Positions 8,802-17,482 of a stretch of DNA of 64,000 bases are shown here, in pieces; within the stretch, counting starts at the first letter, position 1; every line of letters begins with the position of its first letter. Under the pieces are notes generated by a model that ran no database searches, was not told where the DNA came from, and saw nothing but the letters and a program-made list of their open reading frames with translations. The DNA lies in the NCBI GenBank assembly GCA_030604135.1, contig JAUVWL010000011.1:50340-114339 (forward strand). The letters run 5' to 3'. The position numbers were made by a program, and so were the translations under genes. The stretch is from Burkholderiales bacterium. Lineage in GTDB: Bacteria; Pseudomonadota; Gammaproteobacteria; Burkholderiales; Burkholderiaceae_C.

Positions 8802-8827
8802 ACCTGGATGCCACCAAGGAAACCGAC

Positions 8828-9658
8828 ATGCGCCTGATGTTCCGTGGCTGCACAGCCGCCCTGGCCAGCCTGCCCCTGTTGGCAGGTGCAGCCGACGCAC
8901 CGCTGTGGGAAGTGGGCGCCGGCGTGACCGCCCTCAGTTTTCCGGCCTACCGGGGGTCGGACCAGCGCAACCAGTTTGTGCTGCCGATTCCCTACTTTGT
9001 CTACCGGGGCGAATTCCTCAAGGCCGACCGGGAAGGTGTGCGGGCCGAGCTGTTCGAGACCGACCGGGTGACTCTGACCGTGTCTGGCGCGCTGTCGCCG
9101 CCGTCGTCGAGCAAGGACATCGTGGCCCGCGAGGGCATGAGCGACCTGCGGGCCACGGGCGAGCTGGGGCCGCAGATCGATGTGCGCCTGTGGCAATCGG
9201 AAAACCGGCGCCGTACCCTCAAGCTGTTGCTTCCGCTGCGCACCGGCTACACCCTGGAGCGTTCGCCGCAGCACGTGGGCTGGGTGTTCCACCCCAAGCT
9301 CAACCTGGACCTGACCGATCTGCCGGGATTGCCCGGCTGGAATGTCGGCCTGCAGGCCGGTCCGGTGATGGGCGACCGGCGCCAGCACGCGTATTTCTAC
9401 GGCGTGTCGGCGGCCGATGCGCGTGCCGACCGTCCGGCCTACGCAGCCCAGGGCGGTTTTGGCGGAATGCAGTATCTGGTCGGCGTCTCGCGGCGCTACC
9501 GGTCACACTGGGTGGGCGGATTCCTTCGCTACGATCGCCTGTCGGGTGCCCGTTTTGCCGACAGCCCGCTGGTGCGCGACCGGCACTATGTGGCGGGCGG
9601 CTTTGCGGTCAGCTGGATCCTGGGCGAGTCGGGTACCCGGGTGGTGGTGGATGACTGA
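8828..9658 (+). CDS. MipA/OmpV family outer-membrane protein
   Basis: Predicted beta-barrel of 276 residues with a signal peptide (MRLMFRGCTAALASLPLLAGAADA). The mature start, APLWEVGAGVTALSFPAYRGS, is typical of the MipA/OmpV family, and the C-terminus alternates polar and hydrophobic residues as in barrel strands. The start is ATG 8828, with AAGGA upstream; the longer ORF at 8729 is the out-of-place extension. Its place inside the pigment operon suggests an outer-membrane role for the product, perhaps housing or scaffolding it, but no direct function is known to me. Its stop overlaps the next gene by 8 bp. Confidence 0.82.
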   Translation: MRLMFRGCTAALASLPLLAGAADAPLWEVGAGVTALSFPAYRGSDQRNQFVLPIPYFVYRGEFLKADREGVRAELFETDRVTLTVSGALSPPSSSKDIVAREGMSDLRATGELGPQIDVRLWQSENRRRTLKLLLPLRTGYTLERSPQHVGWVFHPKLNLDLTDLPGLPGWNVGLQAGPVMGDRRQHAYFYGVSAADARADRPAYAAQGGFGGMQYLVGVSRRYRSHWVGGFLRYDRLSGARFADSPLVRDRHYVAGGFAVSWILGESGTRVVVDD

Positions 9659-10433
9659 GGTTGGCACGCGCCGCGTGCACCCGCTGTGGAGAGGGTACGA
9701 GGCGCTGGCCATGGTGGTGGGTCTGGGCAGTCTGGCCGCGCTGTGTCTGCTGTGGCTGCCCCTGGCCATGGTGGCCTATCCGCTGCTGCCACGGCACGTC
9801 GGCCAGCCGCTGGGGCGGCGAATGATCGGTTGCGGTCTGCGCTTTTACCTGCGCCTGTTGCACCTGTTGTGCGCCTGCCGATTCGACCTGCGGGCCCTGG
9901 ATGCCCTGAAGCACGAGTCGCCACTGATCGTGGCGGCGAATCATCCCTCGCTGCTCGACGCGGTGCTGATCGTCTCGCGCCTGCCCAATGCCGTCTGCGT
10001 GATGAAGGCGTCGCTGATGGACAACCCCCTGTTCGGCGCCGCCGCCCGGCTGGCCCGCTACATCCGCAACCGGGTACCTGCCGACGTGGTGCTGGGTTCA
10101 TTGGAGGAGCTGCGCCACGGCGGCCAGCTGGTGATCTTTCCCGAGGGCACGCGGACCACGGATTTTCCTGTTGGGCCCAGCCAGCCGGGTGTCGGCCTGA
10201 TCGCCTCGCGCGCCGGCCTGCCGGTGCAGACGGTGCTGATACGCTTCTCCACGCCCTATCTGGGCAAGGCCTGGCCGCTGTGGCGGCCGCCGCAATTGCC
10301 GCTTGTTTGCCGCGTGGAGCTGGGTCGCCGATTTGACCCGCCGTCGGACACGAATGCCTTCCGCCGCGAACTCGACGCCTATTTCCAGGCCGCACTCGCC
10401 CCATCTGCCAGCCAGCCTGATTGCCGCCCATGA
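9651..10433 (+). CDS. PlsC-type lysophospholipid acyltransferase
   Basis: Membrane acyltransferase of 260 residues with N-terminal hydrophobic helices (about 18-48) and the catalytic motif NHPSLLD (H98, D103) plus FPEGTR, the acyl-acceptor binding motif of the 1-acylglycerol-3-phosphate acyltransferase family. The start ATG 9651 overlaps the MipA stop by 8 bp. Related acyltransferases are regular members of aryl-polyene loci and are thought to attach the polyene to a lipid carrier. Here the substrate could be the polyenoyl thioester; this is inference from context. Confidence 0.85.
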   Translation: MTEVGTRRVHPLWRGYEALAMVVGLGSLAALCLLWLPLAMVAYPLLPRHVGQPLGRRMIGCGLRFYLRLLHLLCACRFDLRALDALKHESPLIVAANHPSLLDAVLIVSRLPNAVCVMKASLMDNPLFGAAARLARYIRNRVPADVVLGSLEELRHGGQLVIFPEGTRTTDFPVGPSQPGVGLIASRAGLPVQTVLIRFSTPYLGKAWPLWRPPQLPLVCRVELGRRFDPPSDTNAFRRELDAYFQAALAPSASQPDCRP

Positions 10434-11203
10434 CCCATCCAGACCGAACACACCTGGTGCTGATTCCCAGCTACAACCCGGGCCCCGGCGTCCAGGCCAC
10501 CGTGCGTGCCGCCCGCGCGCAATGGACACCGGTGTGGGTGGTGGTGGATGGCAGCACCGACGGCAGTGCCGAGCTGTTGCAAACCATGGCCGCGTCCGAC
10601 CCGGGCCTGAAGGTCATGGTGCAGCCGGTGAACCAGGGCAAGGGCGCGGCGGTGCTGGCCGGTATCGAGGCCGCTGCGGCCCAGGGCTACACCCATGTGC
10701 TGACCATGGATTCCGACGGGCAGCACCCGGCCGAGCTGATCCCGCGTTTCATGCAGGTGTCCAAGGACGACCCTGCGGCCATGGTGCTGGGTCGGCCGGT
10801 GTTTGGGCCCGAGGCCCCGGCCCTGAGGGTCAACGGGCGCAAAGTGTCCAACGGCTGGGCCAACCTCGAGACAATGTGGATGGGCATTGGTGACTCGCTG
10901 TATGGCTTTCGTGTCTACCCGGTCGGGCCGCTGAGGGCGATCATGCGGCGGCACCGTTTCATGCGCCGCTTCGACTTCGACCCCGAGGCGGTGGTCCGTC
11001 TGTGCTGGGCGGGTGTCCGGCCGGTCAATGTCGATGCGCCGGTGCGCTACCTGAGCGCGGAAGAGGGCGGTGTCTCGCACTTCCGCTACCTGCGCGACAA
11101 CACCTTGCTGACCTGGATGCACACCCGGCTTTTCCTCGGCTTCCTGCTGCGCCTGCCCCTGCTGGTGTGGCGCCGCATTCGCCCCACAGGAGCTTCGACA
11201 TGA
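10430..11203 (+). CDS. Family 2 glycosyltransferase
   Basis: GT-A fold glycosyltransferase of about 257 residues. The nucleotide-binding start is VLIPSYNPGP, followed by VVVDGSTDGS and NQGKGAAVLAG; the DxD-like metal motif is MDSDGQHP. The C-terminus carries a hydrophobic segment (LFLGFLLRLPLLVW) that suits membrane association. It resembles dolichyl-phosphate-sugar-type synthases more than exopolysaccharide synthases. The ATG at 10430 overlaps the acyltransferase stop (ATGA). In APE/xanthomonadin loci such enzymes are proposed to add a sugar to the lipid-bound head group. Sugar and acceptor are unknown. Confidence 0.85.
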   Translation: MTHPDRTHLVLIPSYNPGPGVQATVRAARAQWTPVWVVVDGSTDGSAELLQTMAASDPGLKVMVQPVNQGKGAAVLAGIEAAAAQGYTHVLTMDSDGQHPAELIPRFMQVSKDDPAAMVLGRPVFGPEAPALRVNGRKVSNGWANLETMWMGIGDSLYGFRVYPVGPLRAIMRRHRFMRRFDFDPEAVVRLCWAGVRPVNVDAPVRYLSAEEGGVSHFRYLRDNTLLTWMHTRLFLGFLLRLPLLVWRRIRPTGAST

Positions 11204-11961
11204 ACCACCCGACGCCGCCCTCTGGCGCCCTCAAGGACGACCCGCGTCTCAAGGCCTATTTCGACGATGAGGCAGAGCGGCGCCAGCTCACGCAGGATCT
11301 GTTCAATCAGGCGGCGGGGGGGTACGACAGCGCCGAAAGCCTGACCGCGCTGGGCAGCGGGGCTTGGTACCGCCGCGAGGTGTTGCGCCGCTGTGGTCTG
11401 CGCGAGGGCATGACTCTGGTGGACGTGGCGGCCGGTACCGGACTGGTCACCGTGGCCGGTGTGGAACTGGTGGGTCCCTCCGGCCGCGTGATCGCGGTCG
11501 ACCCTTCGCCAGGCATGCTGGCCGAGCTGCGCAAGAAGGTCTCGGTGGAGGTGATCGAGGCCTTTGCCGAAGCCATCCCCTTGCCCGATGCGCGGGCCGA
11601 CTTCGTATCCATGGGCTACGCCCTGCGCCATGTGGATGATCTGGGGCGTGCCTTGGCGGAATACCACCGCGTGTTGCGCCCAGGAGGCAAGGTCTGCCTG
11701 ATGGAGATCAGTCGGCCGAAGAGCCCGCTGCTGCGCAGCCTGATGCGGTTCCACATCTCGGTGCTGGTGCCGCTGCTGGCCCGACTGACCGGTCGGCATG
11801 CCGATGTCCGGCGGCTCTGGGCTTACTACGGTGACACCATTGAGGCCGCCATCGACCCGGAAACCATCCTGCGTGCCCTGCGCGAGGCCAGCTTTACCCA
11901 GGTGGAATGCACCGTCTCGCTGGGCGTGTTCCGCGAGTACACGGGCGTCAAAGCCGCCTGA
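11200..11961 (+). CDS. UbiE-like class I SAM methyltransferase
   Basis: SAM-dependent methyltransferase of 253 residues. Motif I is LVDVAAGTGLV, followed by VIAVDPSPGML, the post-I acidic loop, and SMGYALRHVDD and EYHRVLRPGGKVCLMEIS, both typical of UbiE/COQ5-type C- or O-methyltransferases. The ATG at 11200 overlaps the GT2 stop (ATGA) and has AGGAG a few bases upstream. It could methylate the aryl head or a ring carbon; aryl polyenes often carry ring methyl or methoxy groups. A second methyltransferase lies in block 3 (25057-25803). This one is not the housekeeping UbiE, given its operon position. Confidence 0.82.
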   Translation: MNHPTPPSGALKDDPRLKAYFDDEAERRQLTQDLFNQAAGGYDSAESLTALGSGAWYRREVLRRCGLREGMTLVDVAAGTGLVTVAGVELVGPSGRVIAVDPSPGMLAELRKKVSVEVIEAFAEAIPLPDARADFVSMGYALRHVDDLGRALAEYHRVLRPGGKVCLMEISRPKSPLLRSLMRFHISVLVPLLARLTGRHADVRRLWAYYGDTIEAAIDPETILRALREASFTQVECTVSLGVFREYTGVKAA

Positions 11962-11968
11962 GGCCAGC

Positions 11969-13150
11969 TTGAATACAACAGAGCTTTTCCTGGTGGCCAT
12001 GGTGCTGGTCTTCAGCATCCCCTGGCTGGTCTGGCGCCTGCTGCGCACCGAGTCTTTTGCACCGCTGGTGGTGGTGCAGATCATGGCCGGCATCCTGCTG
12101 GGTCCGGGCATGCTGGGGCAGGCCGCCCCCGAACTGCACGCCACGGTGTTCACCCCGGCGGTGATCCAGTCCCTCAACGGCCTGGCCTGGTGGGGCGTGA
12201 TGCTGTTCGTGATGATTGCCGGTGTCGAGCTGGACCTGCGGCAGGCCTGGGCCCACCGGGTCGAGAGCGGGGTCACGGCCGGCCTTGCGCTGGGCACGCC
12301 GCTCCTGCTGGGGGCGGGAGCCGGTCTGGTGTTGCTGGCCGGTGGTGGCTGGATCGGCCCGTCGGCCCGGCCCTGGCAGTTCGTGCTGGGCATCGGCATG
12401 GCCTGCGCGGTCACCGCTTTGCCCATCCTGATCCTGTTCATGGAAAAAATGGCCTTGCTGCGCCAGCCACTGGGCCAGCGCATCCTGCGCTATGCCAGCC
12501 TGGACGACATCGCCATCTGGGCGGTGCTGGCACTCATCCTCATGGACTGGACCCGGGTCGGCCGGCAGCTGGGTTTCCTGCTGGTGTTTGCGCTGGCCAC
12601 CTGGCTGGTCCGGGCGCTCATGCGCCGCGTGCCCGAAGGTGACCGCTGGTACCTGGCGCTGATCTGGCTGGGCCTGTGCGCGCTGGGCTCTGACTGGGCC
12701 GGCCTGCACTTCATGGTCGGTGCTTTCCTGGCCGGTGCCGTGCTGGACGCCGACTGGTTCGACCAGGAACGCATGGACCTGCTGCGGCACCATGTGCTGC
12801 TGGTGCTGATGCCGGTGTTCTTCCTGTCCACCGGACTGCGCACCGAGTGGGCCATGGGCGGCTGGCCGGTGTTCCTGGCCGCTGCCATTCTGCTGCTGGC
12901 CGCGGTGGTCGGCAAACTGCTGGGGGTGCACATCGCCGGCCGCATCCTGCGCTGGCCCCCGGGCGAGGCGCGCATCGTGGGCTGGCTGCTGCAGACCAAG
13001 GCCTTGATCATGATCATCTTTGCCAACATCCTGCTGGACAAGGGGGTGATCACGGCGGATGCGTTCACCGCGCTGCTGCTGATGGCGGTGGCCAGCACGA
13101 TGCTGACGGTGCCTTGTGTGACGCCTTTGCTGCAGAGGGTTCGTGGGTAG
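11969..13150 (+). CDS. CPA2-family cation:proton antiporter
   Basis: Polytopic membrane protein of about 393 residues with roughly 12 hydrophobic segments. Family features include IMAGILLGPGMLG in the first helices, the ALPILILFMEK and LRYASLDDIAIW region (the paired acidic residues of the transport site), and MVGAFLAGAVLD. It likely exchanges Na+ or K+ for H+ across the inner membrane. The start is probably the TTG at 11969 (NTTELFLVAM), 7 bp after the methyltransferase stop; ATG 11999 is an alternative. Its role in a pigment operon is unclear: it may balance ions during export, or simply ride along. Confidence 0.82.
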   Translation: MNTTELFLVAMVLVFSIPWLVWRLLRTESFAPLVVVQIMAGILLGPGMLGQAAPELHATVFTPAVIQSLNGLAWWGVMLFVMIAGVELDLRQAWAHRVESGVTAGLALGTPLLLGAGAGLVLLAGGGWIGPSARPWQFVLGIGMACAVTALPILILFMEKMALLRQPLGQRILRYASLDDIAIWAVLALILMDWTRVGRQLGFLLVFALATWLVRALMRRVPEGDRWYLALIWLGLCALGSDWAGLHFMVGAFLAGAVLDADWFDQERMDLLRHHVLLVLMPVFFLSTGLRTEWAMGGWPVFLAAAILLLAAVVGKLLGVHIAGRILRWPPGEARIVGWLLQTKALIMIIFANILLDKGVITADAFTALLLMAVASTMLTVPCVTPLLQRVRG

Positions 13151-13163
13151 GGTTTTGGGTTAG

Positions 13164-13197
13164 TTGGGTTGGCCGGGCCGAAACCCGGCCAACCCAA
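13164..13197. terminator. Strong hairpin between convergent antiporter and halogenase B genes
   Basis: TTGGGTTGGCCGGG pairs perfectly with CCCGGCCAACCCAA around a CCGAAA loop (14-bp stem). It sits between two convergent stops (13150 and 13238). There is no long U-run, so it may block read-through by structure alone. Confidence 0.6.
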
Positions 13198-13237
13198 TTA
13201 ACCGTCAGCAAGAAGAAGAGCGAGACCCGGCCAACAA

Positions 13238-14887
13238 CTAAACCATCGCCCCCACCCCAACCCCAGGCAACATCCACTCCCCCTCAACCACCACATTCCC
13301 CACCAAGCCCCGCAAGGCCGCACCGTCCAGCCCCGGGTGCTCGGCCATCGCCTGCGCCAGGATCTGCGCCGCCAGTTGCCGCAGCTGCTGGCGGGATTGA
13401 CGGATGCGCTCGCGGAAGGCGGCGGAGTCGAGGGTGTCGGTCAGGCTGCGGTTGAGCTCGGCGAACCAGGGCATGCCCGCCTGGTCGAGCATGGCAGGCG
13501 GATTGCGTCGCTCGCTGCAGGCGGACCACTGGCGCAGGAAGGCCTGCACCGCGCGGTTGAGCTGCTGGCAGTCGGCCAGCTCGGTGCGCAGCGCGGCCAT
13601 GCTGGCCAGGTCGGTCAGGCGCTGGTGGAAGAAGAACTGTGCCAGCACACCCCAGTAGAAGGTGTAGTCCCAGATCACCTTGACCGGCAGCACCTCGGGA
13701 TCGCCGAACAAAGGGTACTGGTCCTGGTAGAGCGTGAGGGTGCTGTCGTAGAACGAGTGCATCAGCTGGTCGAACAGCTGGATGTGGGCCCCCAGGCGTT
13801 CACCGCGCCGGTCCATCTCGACCAGCTCGGTGATGTAGGTGTTGCCGATGGCGATGAAGTCGCTGCCCGGCGAGTAGAACGGGTCGAGAAAGAAGCCGGC
13901 TTCACCACTGAGCGCCCAGCGGTGCTCCGAGAACAGTTGCTGGCAGTCGTAGGAGAAGCGCCTGAAAAATGCAAAGTCCTGCAGCAGGTGGCGTTTGCCG
14001 TCGAGCTCATCGAACAGCAGGGGCTGGTGTTGCTGCAGCCAGTCCATGGCCTTGTCGAAGCTGTCCATCCGGTCCAGTGGGTGCAGCGCCGGGTCGGCCA
14101 CGATGCCTACCGAGTGCGACCCCGATGACAGCGGGATGAGCCAGACCCAATAACCCGCGCCGACCAGGTGGTTGGTTGATAGCCAGCGCGCCTGCGGGGT
14201 GCAGCGCTCGCGCCATTCGGTGTTGTCGCTCCAGTGGTCCAGCGTGATGCGGTCCTTGATGCGGAACCAGACGGCGTGGGCCGCATGGTCGTTGGTGCGG
14301 GACAGGCCAAGCTGGCGCTTGAGCAGCCCGGCGCGGCCACAGGCATCCACCACCCAGCGGGCCTGCACGCGGTGGGTCTGACCGGTAGCCGTGTATTCGA
14401 CCGCGTGCGGCGCTTGGACCGTGTTTCGGTCGGCCGGTGCTTCTGACAGGGTGACCTGGCGCACCAGGGCCGACTGGACAAAGCGGACGCCCCGGCGCTG
14501 GGCCTCGGCGGCCAGGAAGTTCTCGAAGATGCCGCGATCGATCTGGTAGCTGGGCACCGACAGGTGCCGGCTGGCCCCGATCTCGGTCACCTGGTCGATG
14601 TCGCGCCGGCCTTCGCTGAAGAAAAAACGGAAGCCGAACTTGCGCAACTGGTGCTGGCGCAGGTGTTCACCCAGGCCCAGCACATGTTCAAAGTAGCGGG
14701 CGCCAATTTCGACGGTGGACTCGCCCACCTTGTGCGCCGCCTCGGGCAGGGGCAGGGTGCGCCGCTCCAGCACGAGCACGTCGATGTCGGGCATGCGGCT
14801 GCGCAGCTGCAGGGCCAGGCTGAGGCCGGCCAGACCACCGCCGAGGATGACGACGTCGTGGTGGATTGCGGGGGATTCGGATGTCAT
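13238..14887 (-). CDS. Tryptophan-halogenase-family flavoprotein (halogenase B)
   Basis: FAD-dependent protein of 549 residues, longer than halogenase A. It has the FAD fold HDVVILGGGLAGLSLAL (10-26), KVGESTVEIGARYF after it, LRKFGFRFFF with a Lys (83) in the area of the PrnA catalytic Lys, and WVWLIP (247-252), an exact WxWxIP halogenase signature. SGEAGFFLDPFYSPGSDFI is the second FAD motif. The C-terminal 170 residues have no motif I know. It is the last gene of the minus-strand block, 76 bp after the chain-length factor. Together with halogenase A it makes a halogenated aryl polyene likely. Halogen identity and substrate are not readable. Confidence 0.85.
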   Translation of the reverse strand: MTSESPAIHHDVVILGGGLAGLSLALQLRSRMPDIDVLVLERRTLPLPEAAHKVGESTVEIGARYFEHVLGLGEHLRQHQLRKFGFRFFFSEGRRDIDQVTEIGASRHLSVPSYQIDRGIFENFLAAEAQRRGVRFVQSALVRQVTLSEAPADRNTVQAPHAVEYTATGQTHRVQARWVVDACGRAGLLKRQLGLSRTNDHAAHAVWFRIKDRITLDHWSDNTEWRERCTPQARWLSTNHLVGAGYWVWLIPLSSGSHSVGIVADPALHPLDRMDSFDKAMDWLQQHQPLLFDELDGKRHLLQDFAFFRRFSYDCQQLFSEHRWALSGEAGFFLDPFYSPGSDFIAIGNTYITELVEMDRRGERLGAHIQLFDQLMHSFYDSTLTLYQDQYPLFGDPEVLPVKVIWDYTFYWGVLAQFFFHQRLTDLASMAALRTELADCQQLNRAVQAFLRQWSACSERRNPPAMLDQAGMPWFAELNRSLTDTLDSAAFRERIRQSRQQLRQLAAQILAQAMAEHPGLDGAALRGLVGNVVVEGEWMLPGVGVGAMV

Positions 14888-14963
14888 GCGCGAAGTATCG
14901 CGTGAAGCCCAGCGCGTTCGGCGAGTGACCCTGCCTTTCGCTGTGCCATCACCCGACGGGGGA

Positions 14964-15776
14964 TCAGGCGGGTGCCAACGGCTGCGGCCGCAGGTTCAGG
15001 CTCAGCCCCGGATCGAGCGGCAGCCCCACCGGTCCGGGCCGCGCGCAGGCCAGTGCCTCCAGCAGGGGCAGGGCGGCTGCCATGCCGTGGTCGGCCAGGG
15101 CGGCACTGACCGGGTGGTGGACACGGGTTGGCGGGGCGGAGCGGCCGGCTTCGACCCGCCAGTCCAGCGCCAGGGCCTCCGAGAGCACCGGTTCGGCCGC
15201 CAGCACCAGGGCCACGGCCATCGGCGCCCTGGCCGGCACCAGTTGCGCCAGCGGTCCTGCGGCCGCGGTGTCGAAGGCGACCAGCAGCACCGGCGACCGC
15301 TGGCTGGCGCACTGCACCAGGGCTTCGAGCAGACCGTGGGCAAAGCTGTGCTCACCTGCGCTGATGGCGGTGCTGCCCCGGTGGCAGGCATGGACCTGGC
15401 TCCAGGCGCCGCTGGCGGCGTTGTGGATGGAGTGGATGAAGCGGGTGGGCGACACCAGCAGCGGTTGCCCGGCCAGCGTCTGGCACAGCTGGTCGATCAC
15501 CGGCTGGTCGCCGTGGGCGGAGCTGAACACCGACAGCAACTCGTGGCCCGGGCGACCGGACGCGGTGAGGGCCTGGCGCGCGGCTTCCAGGGCCAAGGCC
15601 ACCGACGCCGGTGCCCGCCGGCGTTCGGCGGGTGGCAGTTCGGTGGGCGCCGGCAGGCGTGTGCCAGGCCCGGGCAGCAGTGCACCGCCACGCCAGGCTG
15701 CGCTGGCGCTGGGCCAGTCGGGCAGGGTGGGGGCCCAGATGCCGATGCCCTCGATCCAGGCGCGGTGCTCAGCCAT
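14964..15776 (-). CDS. Beta-ketoacyl synthase chain-length-factor-like protein (CLF-A)
   Basis: Protein of 270 residues of the short ketosynthase-like family found as the partner of the polyene KS (ApeC-type chain-length factor). VSPTRFIHSIHNAASGAWSQ is the family core; no active-site Cys-His-His triad of a true KS is present. The ATG at 15776 (MAEHRAWIEGIG) overlaps the KS-A stop by 8 bp, and the longer ORF at 15854 would overlap the KS heavily. It is diverged from its paralogue at 26990-27805 (GAW here against GYW there). It likely forms a heterodimer with KS-A and sets polyene length. Confidence 0.8.
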   Translation of the reverse strand: MAEHRAWIEGIGIWAPTLPDWPSASAAWRGGALLPGPGTRLPAPTELPPAERRRAPASVALALEAARQALTASGRPGHELLSVFSSAHGDQPVIDQLCQTLAGQPLLVSPTRFIHSIHNAASGAWSQVHACHRGSTAISAGEHSFAHGLLEALVQCASQRSPVLLVAFDTAAAGPLAQLVPARAPMAVALVLAAEPVLSEALALDWRVEAGRSAPPTRVHHPVSAALADHGMAAALPLLEALACARPGPVGLPLDPGLSLNLRPQPLAPA

Positions 15777-17028
15777 GGCCAGCTTCCCTTTCCGTGCCGG
15801 CAGTGCCACGTCCCCAGAGCAGCACACAATTGGTGCCCCCGAAGCCGAAGGCATGGCAGGCGGCCACGCGAACCTCGGCCTGCCGGGGCGTCAGGGCAAT
15901 GCGCCCGCCGAAAGCCGGTTCGGGTTCGCTGGTCTGCGCCGTGCCCGGCATCCAGCCGCTTTGCAGGGCCTGCAGGCAGAAGGCGGAGCCCAGGATGCCG
16001 GCGGCCCCCAGGGTGTGGCCGGTCATGCCTTTGGTGGATGCGGCGTGGGTGTGTTCGCTGAACCTTCGCAGCAACATGGCCGCCTCGACCTCGTCGTTCT
16101 GTGGGGTCGCGGTGCCGTGCAGGTGGGCAAAATCGATCGCTTCGGCACCCAGGCCGGCGCTGGACAGGGCCTGGTCCAGCGCCTGTTCGGCGCCAAGCCC
16201 CTGGGGGTGGGGCGCCGACATGTGGTGGGCGTCGCTCGACTCGCCCCAGCCCAGCAACTGCAGGGGGCCCGGGCCTCGCTCCAGCAGCGCGAACCCGGCC
16301 GCCTCGCCCAGGTTGATGCCCTGCCGGCGCCGGTCGAAGGGGCGGCAGGGTTCGGGCGAGACCAGCTGCAGCGCATGAAAGCCGAACAGCACACTGCCGC
16401 ACAACGAGTCGGCGCCACCGACCACCACGGCATCGGCCAGGTCCAGGCGCAGCAGCCGCTCGGCGGTGCAGAAGGCCTTGGCGCTGGAGGTGCAGGCGGT
16501 CGAGACCGTCTGGGCCACCCCACAGAGACCCAACGCCGCCTGAACGAACTGCACCAGGGCATGCAGGCTGTAGAGACGGGAGGCAGCTTCTCCCGAGGGA
16601 AAGGCTGCGCCCTGAGCCAGATCACGGTAGGCGTCTTCGGTGGCGCCGATGCTGGAGGTGGACGTGCCCAGCACCAGCGCAACCCGGTCGGGGCCATGGC
16701 GCTCCACCGCCACACGCACCGCGTCCATGAAGCCGTCTGCCTGCAGAGCCTGCCAGGCCAGCCGGTGGTTGCGGCAGTCCCAGGCCCGCCAGTTCTCGGG
16801 CAAGGGAGTGTCCAGACCGTCGACGCGGCCGACCCAGGTCGGGAGCAAGGCCAGTGGCGGATGTTGTCCCAGTGGGCGCTCGTCGAGTGGCCTCAATCCG
16901 CTGCGCCCTGTCCGGGTGGCCTCGGCCAGCGCGCGCAGGCCCGGGCCGAGGGCCGAGGTCACGGTGATGGCACTGACGTGGTTGGGTGTGAGCGAGGAGG
17001 GCACGGCGGATCCGGTGGGTGAACGCAT
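15769..17028 (-). CDS. Beta-ketoacyl-ACP synthase (KS-A)
   Basis: FabF-like condensing enzyme of 419 residues with the complete catalytic set: Cys179 in STACTSSAKAF, His304 in HGTATPQND, Lys333 and His338 in STKGMTGHTLGAAG. It should therefore catalyse decarboxylative condensation with malonyl-ACP. The ATG at 17028 opens the divergent region with the ACP gene. It is the first gene of the minus-strand block and is coupled to CLF-A by an 8-bp overlap, as expected for a KS:CLF heterodimer of the type II polyene synthase. A second KS (25800-26993) is in block 3. Confidence 0.9.
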   Translation of the reverse strand: MRSPTGSAVPSSLTPNHVSAITVTSALGPGLRALAEATRTGRSGLRPLDERPLGQHPPLALLPTWVGRVDGLDTPLPENWRAWDCRNHRLAWQALQADGFMDAVRVAVERHGPDRVALVLGTSTSSIGATEDAYRDLAQGAAFPSGEAASRLYSLHALVQFVQAALGLCGVAQTVSTACTSSAKAFCTAERLLRLDLADAVVVGGADSLCGSVLFGFHALQLVSPEPCRPFDRRRQGINLGEAAGFALLERGPGPLQLLGWGESSDAHHMSAPHPQGLGAEQALDQALSSAGLGAEAIDFAHLHGTATPQNDEVEAAMLLRRFSEHTHAASTKGMTGHTLGAAGILGSAFCLQALQSGWMPGTAQTSEPEPAFGGRIALTPRQAEVRVAACHAFGFGGTNCVLLWGRGTAGTEREAGHG

Positions 17029-17197
17029 TGTAGGAAGGCGCGGGCGAGCCGGAGAGAGCCCGTAAAATAGCGCCAGATCCCCACGACACCGGCAGGGGAG
17101 CGCCGGCGAAGACGGTCCCAGGGGATCGCTTGGCGGCGTGTCCTGGCGTCCCGCAGGGCGGGCGTCTGCCGGTCACCGATTCCGCTCTACGCCAGCC
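17029..17197. promoter_or_regulatory. Divergent promoter region between KS-A and the ACP gene
   Basis: 169 bp separate the two divergent starts, so both blocks 2 and 3 must be driven from here. A TAAAAT / TATTTT-like -10 candidate lies around 17063-17069 and could serve either strand, but I see no matching -35. No operator is identified. Confidence 0.35.
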
Positions 17198-17482
17198 ATG
17201 TCTACCCCTACTTCGCCCGAAACCGTCGACGCCCTGTTGCCCGAGGTGGCCCAGCTCATCGTCGAGGCACTGAACCTGGATGTGGCGCCCGCCGATATCA
17301 ACCCCGATGCGCCGCTGTTCGGTGAGGGGCTGGATCTGGACTCCATCGACGTGCTGGAAATCGCACTGGTGATCTCCAAGAAGTACGGCTTCCAGATGAA
17401 GTCCGACGACGAGAACAACGAGCGCATCTTCGCGTCCCTGCGCGCACTGACCGCGCACATCGCCGCCCAGCGCACCCAATGA
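17198..17482 (+). CDS. Acyl carrier protein of the polyene synthase
   Basis: Small acidic protein of 94 residues with the phosphopantetheine site DLDSIDVLEIA, Ser49. The ATG at 17198 is used rather than 17138, giving a normal ACP size. It is the first gene of block 3 and overlaps the next gene by 4 bp. It is the only ACP I find in the locus, whereas the well-studied E. coli aryl-polyene cluster has two. It carries the aryl starter and the growing polyene. Confidence 0.92.
   Translation: MSTPTSPETVDALLPEVAQLIVEALNLDVAPADINPDAPLFGEGLDLDSIDVLEIALVISKKYGFQMKSDDENNERIFASLRALTAHIAAQRTQ

Noticed and set aside
13238-14887. Reading halogenase B as a simple lycopene-cyclase-type or geranylgeranyl-reductase protein
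   Set aside because: It has an exact WxWxIP motif and a halogenase-like Lys region, and its operon partners are KS and CLF; still, catalysis is unproven.
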